This document shows positions 59,418-64,000 of a stretch of DNA of 64,000 bases, in pieces (position 1 is the stretch's first letter; the number at the start of each line of letters is the position of its first letter). The stretch is from Ophiodon elongatus (lineage: Eukaryota; Chordata; Actinopteri; Perciformes; Hexagrammidae): positions 2,795,001-2,859,000 of the forward strand of contig JACSYO010000506.1 of assembly GCA_016806645.1 (NCBI GenBank). The letters are read 5' to 3'. Under the pieces are notes generated by a model that was not told the DNA's origin, ran no database searches, and saw nothing but the letters and a program-made list of their open reading frames with translations. Made by a program: the position numbers and the translations under genes.

Positions 59418-62400
59418 ACTGAGAGCGGGGCTAGCTCAGAGCCACAATACGGCGTATTCAGCAGGGTCCCTGGATTAAAATGTAATTTCATTCAAAGTCG
59501 CAAATTGGGTTTTTTACTGTACTAATCTTCATTTTACTAAGCAGAACGAGGTATGTCATTAAAAAAAAAGGAGGGACTTAATGAAAGAATGCAGGATGGA
59601 TAGATTGCAGAGGGGAAAGCAGTTCCCCAATGCGGACGATAAAGGTTATTCCAAATCATAAACAGTAAAAAAATTCATGAATAATACAGTTCATGACTGG
59701 CGAGTGTGTATTGTAGTGATTATAGTTTAGGGAAAAGGCTAATGACAATGGCATCAACATTTGCAGTGTAGGTACTCAACTAATGCTGTGGTTCAGAGGG
59801 GCTCAAATTGCAGCCGAACAATAGGCTAAAATATAAATAGTTTCAAATCAAATAGCAACATTACTAATACAGCAGCAAGGGAACAGGTGAAGGGGATTCA
59901 AACAAATATGCCTTTGTAGTCATAATGAGCATACATATGATCAGGGTCAAGAGGAATATGTGTAATATGAATAAAACACTACTCTTTTGTAGGGAATACT
60001 ACAAAAGAACATTTAAGTGGAAATAATGGAGCCAACTGAACTACAAAGGTGTTCAGAATCAGACTCTGTGAAATATAGTTCTGTACATATATTGTGCTTT
60101 ATTGAGTTTCGAGCAAAAAAAAAAAAAAGAAGGAGTTGCTGGGAGGAAAGAGAGAGTAACTGAGCTGCACGAACACAGCTTACACTGTGAAAAATGACAA
60201 ATAATGAATTCACACCATACCACCCCTCTCACCTAATCACATTCAGGAATCAGCAAAACCATTTCCTTCAGCTCTCCCTGCTAATACATTTCCGGCAGAG
60301 AAATCATGATCCACAAAATAATTTCTGTGATAAAATCAGTGAATCTAGAATTGTTTGGTAAGACCGCGCTTTAAAAAGGCCGGCTGCGTTCGTAATGGAC
60401 CGAGATTGCATAGATGTTCTTTTTCTTTTTCAATTAAATGCGCTTGCAAACAAAATGATTTCATTCCATAATGACTATGCCTCCACCAACACGTCCTGGT
60501 AGAATACCAATTTTAAAACCCAGATCATTCATTTTTCTAGGTTAATTAAGGTTATTTCTGAATTTCTTCACTGAAACATCAAATATCCTCGATTTCATTT
60601 CCTTCCCTCATTCCATGAGACGCTACCGACGAACAAATCACCTGCCCAAATGCCCATAATGGCACTGATGGGAATTAGAAGGCCATTTCCGTTTTCTTTC
60701 CCCTCCTCCCTCTGTTCTTCTTCCCTTTCTCCTCTCCTCCCCATCCTCCCTGCCATAGATGAACGGGAGAGATTTACAGTTAGGGGTCACACACTGGTTC
60801 TAATTAGCTTAAGTAGGTTGGGAGGAATAAGCACTTCCTTGCTGAGACGCATCACCAAGTCCCACAACTCGGTCTGACTAAGCAGAGAGGGGGAGAACGC
60901 AGGCAGACAACCGACCTCTGTCTCTGTCTGCCTTTCCGTCCTCCTGTCGGTCCGCGTCCTTTCGTGTCTCCCGCCGGTGCTGAAATTTCCCCAGTATTGC
61001 AACACCGGAATATTTTGACAACAGCGAACTTGTAATAATAAGAAGAAATACACTCGTCAAGTGCATAATGATGACAACCCTTCAGCAGGGTTTTTGGGTG
61101 AACTGAACAGTAGTCTGGGAAACATCTATCATCGCAACCTCCAAGAAATGTCACGCATGCTGTATGACGTCCCCATCATGACAGTGCTGAGCTCATGAAA
61201 CGTGAAATATGGCAAAAAAGATACATCATACAGAGCCAAATATTAATTAATCCCTGGAAAAGACTGTTCTTTTCTCAAGGGCATGTTCTTTAAACCTTGA
61301 AGTAGTCTCTTTGGCCTGGGATAGAGACACACTCAACAAGTACCTTTTATGTTTTGTGGGATTTTAAAATGTGTCAGTTGGAGGGAGGCATAGTAAATGT
61401 TTCCTGCTGCATGTGGAAATGGCTCTCTCTCTTTCTTCGTGTTTATCTACCTCTTTCTGATGTCCAGAGAAGGGTTCTGTTTTTACCAGAAAAAAACATG
61501 GGCTCAATTCCCAGTGCCCTGCAGAAATATCTCCACAATTTCAACAACTCCGGGGAGAAGGCTTTCCTTCCAGAGACAAACAAAAAAAAAAAAAAAAAAA
61601 CTCTATTTGGATCAATCTGTGACGGATCCGGCAAATTTTTGGCAGAGGCGTTTGTTTTGTCTCCGCATTTCTCCAGCCCTCCTTCCCCCTCTCAGGAGTA
61701 TTCCTCCCCCCACTGATGCTAAAATGTAAATAGCAATTTTAATTAGAATTATATCTTCCGTTTGTGTATTTTGCTATCTATGGAGAAACCAGTGTACTCT
61801 TCACTGTTTGTACAGGGTAACAATTTGCCTCCCTGTTGACCAAACCCACTCGTCACTGCCCTCTCTGTGTGTGTCAAGAACACGGCCCACCTCCTCCCAG
61901 CCTCCCTTTACTTTAAGTGTCACAGTATCTTTGGAGGTGCACCCTGAGAGTTACAGAAAGAAGATGCAATACAATCCTTCGCTGTCCATTTACTGAAAAA
62001 TCATACCGTTTGAGGGCTAAAACGAATGACTTTTTCTGCCTTTGACGTCGTGATCGAGAATGTTTTTTTTTATGAATTATTAAATAGCAAAACAAAATTG
62101 CCCGTCACAATTTTTTTTTAACTATATTTTCTACTTTTTTAATGAAAAATTTCTAATTTACAATGTTACGATGTTAAATCGAGTCAGTTGAGTGAGATTA
62201 TGGAAACAAAGTTTGACATCTTTGCTTAATAAAGCACGATTAGCATTCTTTTGTTGATTATTTTATATTGATTGATTAATCAATGAATCCAGCAACAGTT
62301 TCAGATGTATATTGTTTAACAGAGCAATAACATGCACCATTACAAGAACAGAAATAGAGCATTCTTGATATGTTATACTGTATTATTCAAGAGTCTATTC

Positions 62401-63119
62401 AAGTGTCTTATTCCTTGTATATTTTATTACATTTTTGGTTCCAAACGGCAGATTTTTCGGAACTTCATTCTCCTAAAGATCCATCCTCATTGGTCACAAA
62501 CTGTAATCAGTACTGTGGCATCTTAAACCATTTTTAATTCTGAGTTTCTGCCCCTTGTCTTTTACATGTGTGCTACTCCTCACCGTGCCTGCCCTGTTTT
62601 CCCTCTACGGCTTACAAACAGATGTTGCTGCTGCTGCCAGACACCTAGAACACGTCACCTTCTATGAAGCATGAAAGACCAGCCTGACACGGAGAAAAGA
62701 AACATTCCATGAATTTAATATAAGGCCGAAGCACTTTTTTGTAGCTTAAACTACAAAGCTAACTAAAAAACAGGCACCCGTTTCCATGAAAATGCTGAAA
62801 TTATTGATGAAAACGTCTAGAAAACAGAAGGACACAGAGAAAGAGAGTGATGGTTGTTTCTCTTTTGCCCACTGACTGCTTGGCATAGTTCTGAAGAGCT
62901 CAAAGGCCTCCCACAGCTACAAAAAAAAAAAAGCACTCTCCTCCTTCCCAGCCCTTCCTCTCTCCCTTTCCTTCTGCTCTCCTCTGCTTATCTCCTTGCA
63001 TTGCCGACACATTCGTCAAGTGGTGTGACTTCTCATTCATGCAAGCTTTATTGAAATCGAATAAGCAATCCATTGTTGACAAAGAGACGCGACAGGACAA
63101 AGATTTCAGACTTAAACTA

Positions 63120-63285
63120 TAGATCTTTTCCTCCCTCTCTTTCTCTCTCGCCCCCTCTTTCTCCCCTCTCTGTCGCTCTCTCTCCCCTGCCTGTCTCTTT
63201 CTCTCTCCCCTTCTCTCTCCCCTGTCTGTCGCTCTCTCTCCCCTGTCTCTCTCTCTCTCTCTCCCCTCCCTGTCTCCTTAACACC
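63120..63285. repeat. CT-rich minisatellite-like array
   Basis: Variants of ctctctcccctgtctgtcgc recur four or five times in 160 bp, mixed with plain ctct. Confidence 0.85.
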
Positions 63286-63399
63286 ACCTCTTAGTATAGC
63301 CTGTGTGTTAAAGTGTGTGTCTCAGATGACCCTGTGTGAAAGTTGAAACCCTCTTCATGTGCTTCTCTGTGTGTGCGGTGTCTTGGTTGCCCCTGTGCA

Positions 63400-63425
63400 A
63401 GTATATGTGTGCGTGTGTGTGTGTG

Positions 63426-63465
<40 letters not shown>

Positions 63466-63473
63466 CGTGCGTG
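63400..63473. repeat. (GT)n microsatellite
   Basis: gt repeat with gcgt interruptions, ending gcgtgcgtgcgtga. Confidence 0.95.
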
Positions 63474-64000
63474 AGATGCAGTTGGCTGCTCAGTGGGATG
63501 GGGGCGGATATGACTGGAGCTGGATTGACCGACTGGCAAGCAGCTCGACTGCTGCTGGGAATACTAACATGACACACTCGCAGACACACGCACGCACACA
63601 CACGATTATAGCCGACCAAATAATTCGCACACACACATCAAGCGACACGACCCACATGACCACACCAAACCTCTCCATGGCCCCCATCTATCAGTATCTC
63701 AACTGTATGAATGATTTAGCCTGAAAGGTGCCAAAACACAGCTGTCTTCAATCATAGATGCACACACTCCCATTCAGGTGCACGTAAATACACACACGCA
63801 CTCTGTTAACACTAACACACTCACACACGCACAAGAAGAGGGCTTAAAAAGAGGAGAAAAAATAAAAAAAGAAGGCATTTCACTTTAAATCTCTGCTGCT
63901 CGGGGGCTCAAGTGTTCAGTCAGATACTAAGGCTGAGCTACCAGATATTAAACATGCATGTGATGGGCCTGCAGGTTCACCAGCTGAAGCTCAGTGGAGA

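Larger units (their letters stand above)
31192..64000 (-). other. grin3b intron 1 (3' part), no gene recognised
   Basis: More than 32.8 kb upstream of E2 with no ORF resembling the expected exon 1 (signal peptide plus first half of the amino-terminal domain) on the minus strand, and no other supported gene on either strand. It holds simple repeats, a MITE at 33977-34309, dispersed repeats, and pyrimidine- or purine-rich tracts, annotated separately. Single-copy-looking stretches without any call include 32060-33470, 34320-35250, 35450-38290, 38500-41000, 44250-45780, 51550-53400, 53400-57000 and 59420-62900. Confidence 0.7.

Noticed and set aside
63961..64000. Possible end of exon 1 at the right edge: the minus strand reads TCCACTGAGCTTCAGCTG followed by gtgaac, phase 0.
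   Set aside because: Only 18-20 nt would be coding, the donor is weak, and the residues (STELQL) do not clearly match any GluN3 sequence. Sequence beyond 64000 is needed.
1..64000. CRISPR array, prophage, operon or bacterial mobile system.
   Set aside because: The tandem repeats are microsatellites without spacers, and the coding content is a spliced vertebrate receptor gene.

Overview
The window is a piece of vertebrate nuclear genome, almost certainly from a ray-finned (probably percomorph) fish. The reasons are small exons spread through long introns with GT-AG boundaries, very dense (CA)n/(GT)n and (GA)n microsatellites, and dispersed repeats that I recognise by eye as typical of percomorph genomes. 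There are no bacterial-type operons, CRISPR arrays or prophage features.

One gene is supported: the 3' part of an NMDA-type ionotropic glutamate receptor GluN3B gene (grin3b) on the minus strand. I recovered eleven coding exons (called E2 to E12) between 31191 and 608. They join in a single frame (phases agree at all ten junctions, total 3435 nt) and encode 1144 residues plus a stop. E2 and the start of E3 hold the second half of the amino-terminal domain. E3-E4 hold ligand-binding lobe S1, E5-E6 hold M1, the M2 re-entrant pore loop and M3, E7-E9 hold lobe S2, E10 holds M4, and E11-E12 hold the cytoplasmic tail. Exon 1 (start codon, signal peptide, first half of the amino-terminal domain) was not found, so it probably lies beyond 64000 and intron 1 exceeds 32.8 kb. 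Residue numbers in this annotation are local: residue 1 is the first codon of E2.

Layout: 1-607, 3' UTR and downstream DNA; 608-5650, tail, M4 and S2 exons E12-E9; 5651-13589, intron 8 with microsatellites and a palindrome; 13590-19571, E8-E6, with LINE fragments in intron 7; 19572-25107, E5-E3; 25108-30490, intron 2; 30491-31191, E2; 31192-64000, intron 1, with no gene seen, carrying MITE-like and other dispersed repeats and many simple repeats.

The most interesting signals are in how the gene may be spliced and how its tail is built. Introns 7 and 8 carry AC-rich sequence just inside the 5' splice site and complementary GU-rich sequence just inside the 3' splice site, so each intron could fold to bring its own ends together. 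The last exon has two competing acceptors 19 nt apart that give very different tails. The long tail ends in a degenerate repeat of about 14 residues. No undescribed multi-gene system is visible.
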